A DNA stretch of 64,000 nucleotides from Pseudomonas antarctica (GTDB taxonomy: Bacteria > Pseudomonadota > Gammaproteobacteria > Pseudomonadales > Pseudomonadaceae), in contig NZ_UYXQ01000005.1 in NCBI RefSeq assembly GCF_900624995.1, positions 124,001 to 188,000 of the forward strand, written 5' to 3'. The notes beneath the pieces are model-generated. The model was not told where the DNA came from. It ran no database searches and saw only the letters and a list, made by a program, of their open reading frames with translations. Shown piece by piece: positions 52,249 to 61,286 of this stretch; position 1 is the first letter of the stretch; every line of letters begins with the position of its first letter. Made by a program: the position numbers and the translations under genes.

Positions 52249-54240
52249 ATGAGTTCTGCCTCTCTTATAAAGACCCCACCGGAAAAGGTACGGGTCAACG
52301 GTTGGGTGTTTTACACCTCCACCGCGCTCATTCTGTTGTTGACCGTCATTCTGATCATCGCCCCGCAGGAGGCCGGGCGCATGCTCGGCGTAGCACAGGC
52401 CTGGCTGTCGAAAAGCTTCGGCTGGTACTACATGGTGGTCATCGCCGCTTACCTGGTGTTTGTGGTCGGCCTGGCGTTTTCGTCCTACGGCAAGTTGAAA
52501 CTGGGCAACAAGGACGACACCCCGGACTTCAGCTACGGCGCCTGGGCCGGCATGTTGTTCTCGTCGGGCATCGGCATCTCGCTGCTGTACTTCGGTGCTT
52601 CCGAGCCGTTGGACCACTACTTCAACCCGCCCGAAGGCGCGGCTGCCAGCAATGGTGCGGCACGCCAGGCGTTGCAGCTGACCTTCCTGCACTGGGGCCT
52701 GCACGGCTGGGCGATCTATGCCTTGGTTGGCTTGGCTGTGGCGTATTTCGCCTACCGTCATAACCAACCGCTGGCCTTGCGTTCGGCGCTGTACCCGCTG
52801 GTAGGCGAGCGTTGGGTGAAAGGCGCGGCCGGCCACGCGGTGGACGGTTTCGGCATGTTCGTGACCTTGCTGGGCCTGGTGACGAACCTGGGGATTGGTG
52901 CGATGCAAGTGTCGTCCGGGTTGGAAAACCTGTTCGGCATGGAGCACAACAACACCAACCTGCTGATCGTGATCATCGTGATGAGCACCGTGGCGACCAT
53001 TGCCGCCGTGTCGGGTGTGGAAAACGGCATTCGCCGCCTGTCTAACCTCAACATCGTGTTGTTCAGCGGCTTGCTGATTTTCGTGCTGCTGTTCGGCCCG
53101 ACCCTGCACCTGCTCAATGGCTTGGTGCAGAACACGGGTGATTATCTCAACGGCATCGTGCTGAAGACTTTCGACCTGTACGTGTACGAAGGCGACGCCG
53201 ACAAGACCGAGCGCTGGATGGGCCTGTGGACCCTGTTCTACTGGGCCTGGTGGATTTCCTGGGCGCCATTCGTAGGCATGTTCATCGCGCGTATTTCCCG
53301 TGGCCGCACCGTGCGTGAACTGGTGGCTGGCGTGCTGCTGATCCCGCTGGGCTTTACCTTGGCGTGGCTGTCGATCTTCGGTAACTCGGCGCTGGACCTG
53401 GTGCTCAACCACGGTGCCGTCGAGTTGGGCAAGACGGCGCTGGAACAACCGTCGATGGCCATCTACCAATTGCTGGAGCATTACCCGGCGTCGAAAATCG
53501 TCATCGGCGTGTCGATCTTCGTGGGCTTTGTGTTGTTCCTGACCCCGGCGGATTCCGGCGCGGTGATGATGGCCAACCTGTCGTGCAAAGGCGGCAACGT
53601 GGACGAAGATGCGCCGCATTGGCTGCGAATCTTCTGGTCGGTCGTGATCACCCTGGTGACCATCGGCCTGCTGTTTGCCGGCAACTTTGAAGCCATGCAA
53701 ACCATGGTGGTGTTGGCGGGGCTGCCGTTCTCGGTGGTGCTGATTCTGTTCATGTTCGGTTTGCACAAGGCGATGCGCCAGGACGTGGCCGTCGAACAGG
53801 AGCAGGCGCAATTGGCCGAGCGTGGCCGCCGTGGATTCAGCGAGCGTTTGACCGCGCTGGACCTGCAACCAAGCCAGGGCACTGTGCAACGCTTTATGGA
53901 CAAGCACGTCACGCCGGCGCTGGAAGAAGCGGCGGTTGCGTTGCGTGATCAAGGGCTGGAAGTGCAGACCTTGTTGGGCAAATCCAAGCGTTGCATTGGT
54001 GTGCGCATCGAGATGGAAGAGGGCAACCCGTTTGTCTATGAAGTGAGCCTGGATGCTTATTCGGCGGCACCGAGCGAGGTGCCCGAAGAAGAGCGCAGGC
54101 GTTACTACCGGGCCGAGGTCTACCTGCACAACGGACCTCAGGAATACGACCTGATGGGCTTTGCCCAGGAACAGATTACCCGGGACGTGCTCGATCAGTT
54201 TGAAAGCCATCGGCAGCTCCTTGGCCGTGTCTATAGCTGA
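52249..54240 (+). CDS. betT: High-affinity choline transporter BetT (BCCT family)
   Basis: A 663-residue BCCT transporter with 12 helices and a long cytoplasmic C-terminal domain (about 140 residues), the feature that gives BetT osmotic regulation. Family signatures are GIGISLLYFGASEPLDHYF and the tryptophan-rich FYWAWWISWAPFVGMFIARI. It starts at ATG 52249 after GGAG; 20 extra upstream residues are unlikely. It is divergent from betIBA, linking uptake with oxidation. Confidence 0.95.
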   Translation: MSSASLIKTPPEKVRVNGWVFYTSTALILLLTVILIIAPQEAGRMLGVAQAWLSKSFGWYYMVVIAAYLVFVVGLAFSSYGKLKLGNKDDTPDFSYGAWAGMLFSSGIGISLLYFGASEPLDHYFNPPEGAAASNGAARQALQLTFLHWGLHGWAIYALVGLAVAYFAYRHNQPLALRSALYPLVGERWVKGAAGHAVDGFGMFVTLLGLVTNLGIGAMQVSSGLENLFGMEHNNTNLLIVIIVMSTVATIAAVSGVENGIRRLSNLNIVLFSGLLIFVLLFGPTLHLLNGLVQNTGDYLNGIVLKTFDLYVYEGDADKTERWMGLWTLFYWAWWISWAPFVGMFIARISRGRTVRELVAGVLLIPLGFTLAWLSIFGNSALDLVLNHGAVELGKTALEQPSMAIYQLLEHYPASKIVIGVSIFVGFVLFLTPADSGAVMMANLSCKGGNVDEDAPHWLRIFWSVVITLVTIGLLFAGNFEAMQTMVVLAGLPFSVVLILFMFGLHKAMRQDVAVEQEQAQLAERGRRGFSERLTALDLQPSQGTVQRFMDKHVTPALEEAAVALRDQGLEVQTLLGKSKRCIGVRIEMEEGNPFVYEVSLDAYSAAPSEVPEEERRRYYRAEVYLHNGPQEYDLMGFAQEQITRDVLDQFESHRQLLGRVYS

Positions 54241-54251
54241 TGCTTGAGCCG

Positions 54252-54281
54252 AGCGGTGCCCTCACGGGTGCCGCTTTTTTT
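54252..54281 (+). terminator. Rho-independent terminator of betT
   Basis: AGCGGTGCCC, loop TCAC, GGGTGCCGCT (two G-U pairs in the RNA) and seven Ts, 11 bp after the stop. Confidence 0.85.
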
Positions 54282-54300
54282 ATGTGTAAACAGAGCAAAA

Positions 54301-54389
54301 TGTGGGAGCGGGCTTGCTCGCGAATGCGGTGTATCAGTGACAGATGTGCTGACTGACACACCGCATTCGCGAGCAAGCCCGCTCCCACA
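54301..54389. repeat. REPIN
   Basis: An 89-bp near-perfect palindrome with TGTGGGAGCGGGCTTGCTCG-type ends, between betT and cbcV. Confidence 0.9.
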
Positions 54390-54407
54390 TTTGTTTTGCG
54401 GTGCCGA

Positions 54408-55589
54408 CTAGCCCAGGTTCTTGCCCAGCAAGGCATGGTAAAGCTCACTGTCCCCCAAGATCCCCACCACCTGGTGATTGCTGTCATGCAACACCAACTT
54501 ATTCCCGGTGTGATAACGAATCTGCAGCGCATCGCGCATGCCGATATTGGAGTCCACCAACGTCGGCACACGGCCCAAACCTTCTACCGGTTGCCCTGGT
54601 GCCCAGTTCTGCAGGTTCATCACCGCGCCATTCTGGCGGGCACCCTTGATGGTGTTGCCTTCAGCCAGGTCCAGCCACGAATCGTCGCCCGGGTCCAAAC
54701 ACACAGAACCGTTGATGCGTTTGCAGTCGTCCAGGGTGCGCATCAGGCTGCGACCGCACAGTACGTTCAGCGGGTTGGTGTGGGCGACGAAGGTGCGCAC
54801 ATAGTCGTCCGCCGGGTTCAGCACGATCTCTTCCGGCACGCTGTACTGGACGATCTTGCCGTCCTTCATGATCGCGATGCGGCTGCCTAATTTGAGCGCT
54901 TCATCCAGGTCGTGGCTCACAAACACAATGGTCTTGCTCAGCTTGCGTTGCAGCTCCAGCAGTTCATCTTGCAGGCCTTGGCGGATCAGCGGGTCGAGGG
55001 CGGAGAACGGTTCATCCATCAGCAGGATATCGGCGTCCATCGCCAGCGCGCGGGCCAGGCCGACGCGCTGCTGCATGCCGCCCGACAGCTCATCGGGCTT
55101 CTTGTTGCGCCACTGGGCCAAGCCCACCAGTTCGAGTTTTTCATCCACCAGCGCGCGCCGTTCTTTTTCCGGGCGGCCCTGCATTTCAAGACCAAAGCTG
55201 ATGTTCTCGCGTACCGTCAGCCAGGGCATCAGGGCGAACTTCTGGAACACCATGGCGATGCGCTTGGTGCGCATCATTTTCAGCTCCGCAGGGGTGCAGG
55301 ACGCGATGTCGATCTGGCGTCCTTCATGCTCCACAAACAGCTGGCCACGGCTCACGGTGTTAAGGCCGTTGATGCAGCGCAGCAAGCTCGACTTGCCGGA
55401 GCCCGACAGGCCCATCAGTACGCAGATCTCGCCTTTCTCAACGTCCAGGCTGGCTTTTTCAACGCCGACAATCTGCCCGGTCTTTTTCAGGATCTCATTG
55501 CGGTGCATGCCTTGATCGAGCAGCTTGAGTGCTTCGCGCGGGTCTTTGGAGAAGATCACGTCGACATTGTCGAATCGGATAATGCTCAT
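54408..55589 (-). CDS. cbcV: Quaternary-amine ABC transporter ATPase (CbcV/ChoV type)
   Basis: A 393-residue ATPase energising choline, betaine and carnitine uptake. It has Walker A (LSGSGKSSLL), signature LSGGMQQRVGLARAL, Walker B (ILLMDEPFSALD) and a C-terminal extension with degenerate CBS-like repeats (about 285-393), usual in ProV/OpuA proteins for osmotic sensing. Last of the cbcXWV operon, overlapping cbcW by four bases. Confidence 0.94.
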   Translation of the reverse strand: MSIIRFDNVDVIFSKDPREALKLLDQGMHRNEILKKTGQIVGVEKASLDVEKGEICVLMGLSGSGKSSLLRCINGLNTVSRGQLFVEHEGRQIDIASCTPAELKMMRTKRIAMVFQKFALMPWLTVRENISFGLEMQGRPEKERRALVDEKLELVGLAQWRNKKPDELSGGMQQRVGLARALAMDADILLMDEPFSALDPLIRQGLQDELLELQRKLSKTIVFVSHDLDEALKLGSRIAIMKDGKIVQYSVPEEIVLNPADDYVRTFVAHTNPLNVLCGRSLMRTLDDCKRINGSVCLDPGDDSWLDLAEGNTIKGARQNGAVMNLQNWAPGQPVEGLGRVPTLVDSNIGMRDALQIRYHTGNKLVLHDSNHQVVGILGDSELYHALLGKNLG

Positions 55590-56431
55590 GCATCACCCCC
55601 TACTTTAGCGTCGGGTTGTTTGCAGATGCGGTCGAGCATGATCGCCAGCAATACGATTGCCAGGCCAGCTTCAAAGCCCAGGGCGATGTCGGCGGTGTTG
55701 AGTGCGTTGACCACCGGTTTGCCGAGGCCGTCGGCGCCCACCAAGGCCGCAATCACCACCATCGACAACGACAGCATGATGCATTGGGTAATGCCGGCGG
55801 CAATGCTCGGCATGGCGTGGGGCAGTTCAATGCGTGAGAGCAACTGGCGACGCGAGCAACCAAAGGCCTTGCCGGCGTCCATCAACTCTTGCGGCACATC
55901 ACGGATACCCAGGTAGGTCAGACGGATAGGCGCAGCGATCGCGAACACCACCGTGGAGATCAGACCAGGCACAACACCCAGCCCGAAGAGGGTCAGGGTA
56001 GGGATGAGGTAGACGAAGGTCGGTACGGTCTGCATCAGATCGAGTACCGGTCGCATCAGGGTGTAGAACATGGGTTTGTGCGCGGCAACAATGCCCAGCG
56101 GCACACCAATAACCACGCAGACCAGGGTGGCGAACAACACCTGTGCGAGGGTTTCCATGGTTTCCTGCCAGTACCCCAGGTTCAGGATCAGCAGGAAGGA
56201 GGCAATGACAAACACCGTCAGGCCCCATTTGCGTTGAATAAAGTGAGCGAGTAGCGCAACCAGACCGATCAATGCCAGTGGATTGAACCAGGTTAGCGCA
56301 AACGTCACGCCGTGGATCATCGTTTCCAGGGTCGATGCGATTGCGTCGAAGTAGTTGGCACCGTGTTGGGTCAACCAATCGACGAAGGCAGCGATGTACT
56401 GGCCTAGTGGGATTTTATGTTCAGTCAGCAT
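55586..56431 (-). CDS. cbcW: Quaternary-amine ABC transporter permease (CbcW/ChoW type)
   Basis: A 281-residue permease with the ABC loop pattern (DAGKAFGCSRRQLLSRIELPHAMPSI, in part the EAA motif) and about six helices. The start at 56431 removes a 22-residue unlikely extension. It overlaps cbcV (ATGA) and follows cbcX by 66 bp. Confidence 0.94.
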   Translation of the reverse strand: MLTEHKIPLGQYIAAFVDWLTQHGANYFDAIASTLETMIHGVTFALTWFNPLALIGLVALLAHFIQRKWGLTVFVIASFLLILNLGYWQETMETLAQVLFATLVCVVIGVPLGIVAAHKPMFYTLMRPVLDLMQTVPTFVYLIPTLTLFGLGVVPGLISTVVFAIAAPIRLTYLGIRDVPQELMDAGKAFGCSRRQLLSRIELPHAMPSIAAGITQCIMLSLSMVVIAALVGADGLGKPVVNALNTADIALGFEAGLAIVLLAIMLDRICKQPDAKVGGDA

Positions 56432-56497
56432 GGTAGTGAATGTCCACATGCGAAGGGGAAAACATCCCGGGGCAGCGCACCGCCCCGGGGTCAGCAC

Positions 56498-57445
56498 TTA
56501 CTTGGCGAGGTATTCCTTGACGGCCTCCAGGCCTGGTTTGCCATCAACCGTGGTCACACCGGCGAGCCAGGTGTCGAGCACTTGCGGGTTCTTCTTCAGC
56601 CAGGCTTTGGCCGCGGCGTCAGGCTTCATCTTGTCGTCCAGCACGTTACCCATCAGGGTGCTTTCCATGTTCAAGGTGAACGACAGGTTCTTCAGCAATT
56701 GGCCAACGTTGCTGCATTCCTGGGTGTAGCCCTTGCGCACGTTGGTATAGATGGTGGCCTGGCCGTAGTTGGGGCCGAACGAATCGTCACCGCCAGTCAG
56801 GTACTTCATCTTGAAGCGGGTGTTCATCGGGTGCGGTTCCCAGCCAAGGAACACGATGGCCTGGTCCCGCCTGGTGGCGCGTTCCACTTGCGAGAGCATT
56901 CCGGCTTCACTGGACTCAACCACTTTGAAACCCGCGGTTTTCAGGCCGAAGGCGTCTTTGTCGATGAGCGTCTGGATGGTGCGGTTGCCATCGTTACCTG
57001 GCTCAATACCGTAGATCTTGCCGCCCAGTTCATCCTTGAATTTGACGATGTCGGCGAAGTCTTTAAGGCCCTTGTTGTACAGCGCTTCGGGGACCGCCAG
57101 GGTGTACTTGGCGTTTTCCAGGTTGGCGCGCACGGTTTCCACGGTGCCGGCATCACGGTACTGCTTGATGTCGTTTTCCATGGTCGGCATCCAGTTGCCG
57201 AGGAAGATGTCCATGTTCTTGCCATCGGCCAGCGACTTGTAAGTCACCGGTACCGAAATCATCGTGGTGCGCGGCTTGTAGCCCAGGCCCTTGAGGATTT
57301 CGCTGGTGGTCGCGGTGGTGACGGTAATGTCGGTCCAGCCGACATCGGAGAAGTTAACGGTCTTGCACTGTTCCGGTTCTGCAGCGTTCGCCAAGACTGG
57401 CAGACTCAGCATGGCGGCCAACAACAACGAGGGTGAACCTTTCAT
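56498..57445 (-). CDS. cbcX: Quaternary-amine ABC transporter binding protein (CbcX/ChoX type)
   Basis: A 315-residue periplasmic protein (signal: LLLAAMLSLPVLANA|AE) of the glycine betaine/choline-binding family. It has the aromatic-rich segments VNFSDVGWTDITV, IFLGNWMPTMENDI and IVFLGWEPHPMNTRF that make the cation box. First gene of the uptake operon, divergent from sdaA-type gene; the same order occurs in P. aeruginosa. Upstream phased TCCAGT repeats are a likely regulator site. Confidence 0.94.
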   Translation of the reverse strand: MKGSPSLLLAAMLSLPVLANAAEPEQCKTVNFSDVGWTDITVTTATTSEILKGLGYKPRTTMISVPVTYKSLADGKNMDIFLGNWMPTMENDIKQYRDAGTVETVRANLENAKYTLAVPEALYNKGLKDFADIVKFKDELGGKIYGIEPGNDGNRTIQTLIDKDAFGLKTAGFKVVESSEAGMLSQVERATRRDQAIVFLGWEPHPMNTRFKMKYLTGGDDSFGPNYGQATIYTNVRKGYTQECSNVGQLLKNLSFTLNMESTLMGNVLDDKMKPDAAAKAWLKKNPQVLDTWLAGVTTVDGKPGLEAVKEYLAK

Positions 57446-57597
57446 CGGGGTAGACTCCTGTGTCTTTTTTCTGGCGGCATTTGCCGCGCTTTATAAGTGT
57501 TGCGGTTGGGGCGTGCGATGAAGCGCAGGCACGGTGCCTTGCAAACGAGTCGAGACTGATCATGTACCAGCGAAAATCTGACGCCTACAGGGGGCGT

Positions 57598-57659
57598 CGT
57601 ATCCAGTACAGGGATGGTCGCATCCAGTGTCGGTAACGTCGCTTACAGATTTTTCCAGT
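57598..57659. promoter_or_regulatory. Helically phased TCCAGT repeats (GbdR-site candidate)
   Basis: Three copies of TCCAGT begin at 57602, 57623 and 57654, spaced 21 and 31 bp, near two and three helical turns. The first two extend to CGTATCCAGTACAGG and CGCATCCAGTGTCGG. AraC-type GbdR, encoded nearby, would use such direct half-sites upstream of cbcX or sdaA. Confidence 0.45.
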
Positions 57660-57860
57660 GGCAAAACCGCAGTTTTTACCGATCTGCACCGCTAAAAACG
57701 GCCAAAACGCCTGATCGCACGAGGGCGGCGTTGGTGAGCATGGTTACGTCGGTGTGAGACGCCGTGAGGGCGGATAAAAGCTTGATGATGCCGCCATCTG
57801 GGCGATCTGAGCGTAGCAGCTTGTTCATGCCTAGCCTGCTCACCGAGGAGTTTCACGGCA

Positions 57861-59237
57861 ATGGCTATCAGCGTTTTCGACCTGTTCAAGATCGGCATCG
57901 GGCCTTCGAGTTCTCACACCGTCGGCCCCATGCGCGCCGCGGCGTTGTTCGTCCAAGCATTGCGTGAACGTGAACTGTTGGAACAAGTCAGGCACGTCGA
58001 AGTTCAGCTGTATGGTTCATTGTCGGCCACCGGCATCGGCCACGGCAGCGACACCGCCACCATCATGGGCCTGATGGGCGAGTGGCCGGACGCGATCGAC
58101 CCGGCGCAAATTGGCCAGCGTATTCATACCCTGCGCGAGACCGACACGCTGTTGCTCGACGGGTATTTGCCGGTGCCTTTCATATGGGCGCGCGACATGC
58201 GCCTGCTCGACGAAAACCTACCGTTCCACCCCAACGGCATGACGCTGGTGGTGTTCGGTGAAGACGGCGAGCTGCACCGCGATACTTACTATTCAGTCGG
58301 TGGCGGTTTTGTGGTGGATCAAGCCCAGGCGCAAAGCGGTGTGGCCGATATGGACCGCACCGAACTGCCGTATGACTTTTCCAGCGCGGTGGAGCTGTTG
58401 CAGCTGTGCAAAACCCACAACCTGCGCGTGGCCGAGTTGATGCTGGCTAACGAAAAGGTCTGGCGCTCCGAAGAAGAAATCCGCACTGGGCTGATGAAAC
58501 TTTGGCGGGCCATGCAGGATTGCGTGGAGCAGGGTCTCAAGCATGAGGGCATCCTGCCCGGCGGTTTGAACGTGCGTCGCCGCGCTGCCAAGTTGCACCG
58601 CAGCTTGCAGGAGCTGGGCAAGCCGAATGTGATCGGCTCGACCTTGAGCGCGATGGAGTGGGTCAACCTGTTCGCCCTGGCGGTGAATGAGGAAAACGCC
58701 GCTGGCGGGCGCATGGTCACCGCACCGACTAATGGCGCGGCGGGGATCATCCCGGCGGTGTTGCACTACTTTATGAAGTTCAGCGAAGAGGTCACTGAAG
58801 CCAACGTCGTTGATTACCTGCTCGGCGCGGCGGCAGTGGGGATTCTGTGTAAAAAGAACGCCTCGATCTCCGGCGCCGAAGTTGGCTGCCAGGGCGAGGT
58901 GGGTTCGGCGTGCGCCATGGCCGCTGCCGGGCTGGCCGAGATCCTCGGCGCCACGCCGGAGCAAGTGTGCAACGCCGCCGAAATTGGCCTGGAGCATAAC
59001 CTCGGCCTGACCTGCGACCCGGTGGGTGGGCTGGTGCAAGTGCCGTGTATCGAGCGCAATGCGATTGCGGCGGTGAAAGCGATCAACGCGGCGCAAATGG
59101 CGCTGCGTGGCGATGGCCAGCACTTTATCTCGTTGGACCGTGTGATCCGCACCATGCGCGATACCGGCGCGGACATGCATGACAAATACAAGGAAACCTC
59201 GCGCGGTGGGTTGGCGGTGAGTGCGGTGGAGTGTTGA
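57861..59237 (+). CDS. sdaA: L-serine ammonia-lyase (iron-sulfur type)
   Basis: A 458-residue single-chain L-serine dehydratase giving pyruvate and ammonia. It has the N-terminal beta domain ([18 protein letters not shown]) and the alpha domain with iron-sulfur cysteines in [26 protein letters not shown] and the [18 protein letters not shown] region. GGAG precedes the ATG. In Pseudomonas this paralogue lies in the glycine betaine locus, where betaine is demethylated to glycine and converted to serine and pyruvate. The paralogue numbering (sdaA or sdaB) is uncertain. Confidence 0.93.
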   Translation: MAISVFDLFKIGIGPSSSHTVGPMRAAALFVQALRERELLEQVRHVEVQLYGSLSATGIGHGSDTATIMGLMGEWPDAIDPAQIGQRIHTLRETDTLLLDGYLPVPFIWARDMRLLDENLPFHPNGMTLVVFGEDGELHRDTYYSVGGGFVVDQAQAQSGVADMDRTELPYDFSSAVELLQLCKTHNLRVAELMLANEKVWRSEEEIRTGLMKLWRAMQDCVEQGLKHEGILPGGLNVRRRAAKLHRSLQELGKPNVIGSTLSAMEWVNLFALAVNEENAAGGRMVTAPTNGAAGIIPAVLHYFMKFSEEVTEANVVDYLLGAAAVGILCKKNASISGAEVGCQGEVGSACAMAAAGLAEILGATPEQVCNAAEIGLEHNLGLTCDPVGGLVQVPCIERNAIAAVKAINAAQMALRGDGQHFISLDRVIRTMRDTGADMHDKYKETSRGGLAVSAVEC

Positions 59238-59263
59238 CCGCTTTCTTCTGGTGAGCGGCGTGT

Positions 59264-59285
59264 TGTGGCAAGCCCGCTCGCCACA
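59264..59285. repeat. REP-like short inverted repeat
   Basis: TGTGGCAAGCCCGCTCGCCACA, a short variant of the local REP family, 27 bp after the sdaA stop. Confidence 0.6.
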
Positions 59286-59393
59286 ATTGATTGGCAACTC
59301 TGCTCAAAAAGTGAACACCCGGATTCAAAAGCGCCACCTTTTAGCGCGTCGCAAACAGATAAGTAGCTCCAGAACGATTTTCCGCTCGACCAC

Positions 59394-59484
59394 CTGTCAC
59401 CCGTGCGTGCGGTGACAGACTTTTCCCACGCCCTCAAAGCGCCTTCCCACAAGTGCTACCGATCTGCTCACACCCCGTGAGCAG
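59394..59484. promoter_or_regulatory. Two enhancer-like inverted repeats upstream of gbdR
   Basis: CTGTCACC-N9-GGTGACAG (59394-59418) and CTGCTCAC-N5-GTGAGCAG (59464-59484) are perfect 8-bp dyads, about 190 and 120 bp ahead of the sigma-54-type promoter. That position is usual for NtrC- or CbrB-type activators. Confidence 0.55.
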
Positions 59485-59591
59485 GCTTACTTCAACGTCC
59501 TTTTCGGGTCATATCCCGCACTCCTTACGCGGGCTTATATAGACGCATCATCAGGTCGTTTTCAGGAGTTATTGAATGCCCATTCAATTTT

Positions 59592-59607
59592 AGGCATGGC
59601 ATTTGCT
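59592..59607 (+). promoter_or_regulatory. Sigma-54-type promoter of gbdR
   Basis: AGGCAT-GGCAT-TTGCT has GG (59593) and GC (59605) separated by exactly 10 bp, the -24/-12 spacing. The -24 element lacks the usual T and the C of GGCAC. It follows an 18-bp palindrome, ATTGAATG-CC-CATTCAAT, at 59571-59588, and lies about 100 bp before the ATG. Confidence 0.65.
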
Positions 59608-59702
59608 CTATCAATTCAAAGCCTCTCTCTGCACAAGAGCAGGGCGCAATAACAAGAGCCTCGCCTGAGGCCATCACCCGCTTTGTGTGAGGAGATACCG
59701 CG

Positions 59703-60806
59703 ATGACGTCGTTCAACTCAGGGGCTCAACCCCAGAACCGTGCGCCTCAATCCATCGGCTTTTTGCTGCTGGACAATTTCACGCTGATTTCCCTGGCGTC
59801 CGCAGTGGAGCCCCTGCGCATGGCCAACCAGCTGTCCGGTCGCGAGCTGTATCGCTGGACAACCCTGAGTGTCGACGGCAACCAAGTGTGGGCCAGCGAT
59901 GGTCTGCAAATCACCCCCGATGCTTCCATGCACAAAGCCCCGGCCCTGGACACTGTGATTGTGTGCGGCGGCGTGGGTATCCAGCGCACCGTTACCCGTG
60001 AACACGTGTCGTGGCTGCAAAGCCAGGCGCGCCAGTCGCGTCGCCTTGGCGCCGTGTGCACTGGCAGTTGGGCCCTGGCCTGCGCCGGTTTGCTCGACGG
60101 CTTTGATTGCAGCGTGCACTGGGAATGCCTGGCGTCGATGCAGGAAGCGTTCCCGCGCGTGGCCATGAGCACACGCCTGTTCACCCTCGACCGCAACCGC
60201 TTCACCAGTTCGGGCGGCACTGCGCCGCTGGACATGATGCTGCACCTGATCAGCCGCGACCACGGCCGTGAGTTGTCAGCCGCCATCTCCGAAATGTTTG
60301 TCTACGAACGCATCCGCAACGAACAGGATCACCAGCGCGTGCCGCTCAAGCACATGCTCGGCACCAACCAGCCGAAGCTGCAGGAAATCGTCGCGCTAAT
60401 GGAAGCCAACCTCGAAGAGCCCATCGACCTGGACGAGCTGGCGGTGTACGTCGCCGTGTCGCGTCGCCAGTTGGAGCGGCTGTTCCAGAAATACCTGCAC
60501 TGCTCGCCATCGCGTTATTACCTGAAGCTGCGTCTGATTCGTGCGCGGCAATTGCTCAAGCAAACGCCGATGTCGATCATCGAAGTGGCCTCGGTGTGCG
60601 GGTTTGTGTCCACGCCGCACTTCTCTAAGTGCTATCGCGAGTACTTCGGCATTCCGCCGCGCGATGAGCGTGTAGGCTCCAACACCACCCAGCAAGTGGC
60701 GATGATGCCGATTCCGCAGGCGCTGGTGTTGTCACCGCTGGCGGGGCCAATGTCGGCGTTGAGTCAGGCGCGGAACGAGTCGACTTTCGCGAGTGTAAGG
60801 CTCTAG
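59703..60806 (+). CDS. gbdR: GbdR, AraC-family glycine betaine/dimethylglycine regulator
   Basis: A 367-residue regulator with an N-terminal DJ-1/PfpI-like domain (IGFLLLDNFTLISLASAVEPLR; VCGGVGIQR; AVCTGSWALACAGLLDG) and a C-terminal AraC HTH pair (LDELAVYVAVSRRQLERLF; SIIEVASVCGFVSTPHFSKCYREYFG). This layout and its place next to cbcX-sdaA match GbdR, the activator of betaine and carnitine genes. GAGGAG lies seven bases upstream of the start. Confidence 0.95.
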   Translation: MTSFNSGAQPQNRAPQSIGFLLLDNFTLISLASAVEPLRMANQLSGRELYRWTTLSVDGNQVWASDGLQITPDASMHKAPALDTVIVCGGVGIQRTVTREHVSWLQSQARQSRRLGAVCTGSWALACAGLLDGFDCSVHWECLASMQEAFPRVAMSTRLFTLDRNRFTSSGGTAPLDMMLHLISRDHGRELSAAISEMFVYERIRNEQDHQRVPLKHMLGTNQPKLQEIVALMEANLEEPIDLDELAVYVAVSRRQLERLFQKYLHCSPSRYYLKLRLIRARQLLKQTPMSIIEVASVCGFVSTPHFSKCYREYFGIPPRDERVGSNTTQQVAMMPIPQALVLSPLAGPMSALSQARNESTFASVRL

Positions 60807-60820
60807 ACCGAAGGTACTTC

Positions 60821-60892
60821 ATCGCAGGCAAGCCAGCTCTCACATTTTGATCTGTGAATACATTCAAATGTGGAAGCTGGCTTGCCTGCGAT
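60821..60892. repeat. REPIN (AGCTGGCTTGCCTGCGAT type)
   Basis: Two inverted units with one mismatch each around a 24-bp spacer, between gbdR and the small minus-strand gene. Confidence 0.87.
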
Positions 60893-60901
60893 AGCGATCT
60901 A

Positions 60902-61165
60902 TCAGACGCCAGAGTTCTGCTTGAACTGCCCCAACGCCGGCAACAACTGCTTGTCGATCGCCTGGCGTACAGCCGGCAGGATCGTCGCACTGCCGGTGTA
61001 CATCTGTTCCACCATGCCCTTGAGCGCCTTGGCCCGCGCGGCGCTCAAACCGCGTACCGCACACTCGCAAGCCTGCTCGGCGGTAGCACCGCTGGACACT
61101 TCAAAACCCAGTGAGCGCAGTTGCCCCAGCAGGTCATCCTGGTCAATCAAATCCGCGTGCATCAT
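60902..61165 (-). CDS. Small conserved hypothetical protein
   Basis: An 87-residue soluble protein (MMHADLIDQDDLLGQLRSLGFEV) with two cysteines (QACECAVRGL) and mostly helical sequence. ATG 61165 has AGGA eight bases upstream; ATG 61174 is an alternative, extending by three residues. A small gene in the same position is present next to gbdR in P. aeruginosa, as far as I recall. Function unknown. Confidence 0.75.
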   Translation of the reverse strand: MMHADLIDQDDLLGQLRSLGFEVSSGATAEQACECAVRGLSAARAKALKGMVEQMYTGSATILPAVRQAIDKQLLPALGQFKQNSGV

Positions 61166-61286
61166 GACGTTCATCCTGGTGTAGGGAGCGGGGACTGACT
61201 TGGATTCTGGTAGGCCCCCGGCCGGTCGGCAAGGGCAGAATTGAAGAATGGCTCAGATGGCTATGAACAGGTCGTTTTCGGGTCAT

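Noticed and set aside
52039..54210. A minus-strand open frame of 723 codons opposite betT
   Set aside because: Histidine/glutamine-rich shadow typical of the reverse complement of a membrane-protein gene.
59525..59716. A 63-codon minus-strand ORF upstream of gbdR
   Set aside because: It covers the sigma-54-type promoter and the gbdR start, has no ribosome-binding site and no recognisable family; probably chance.
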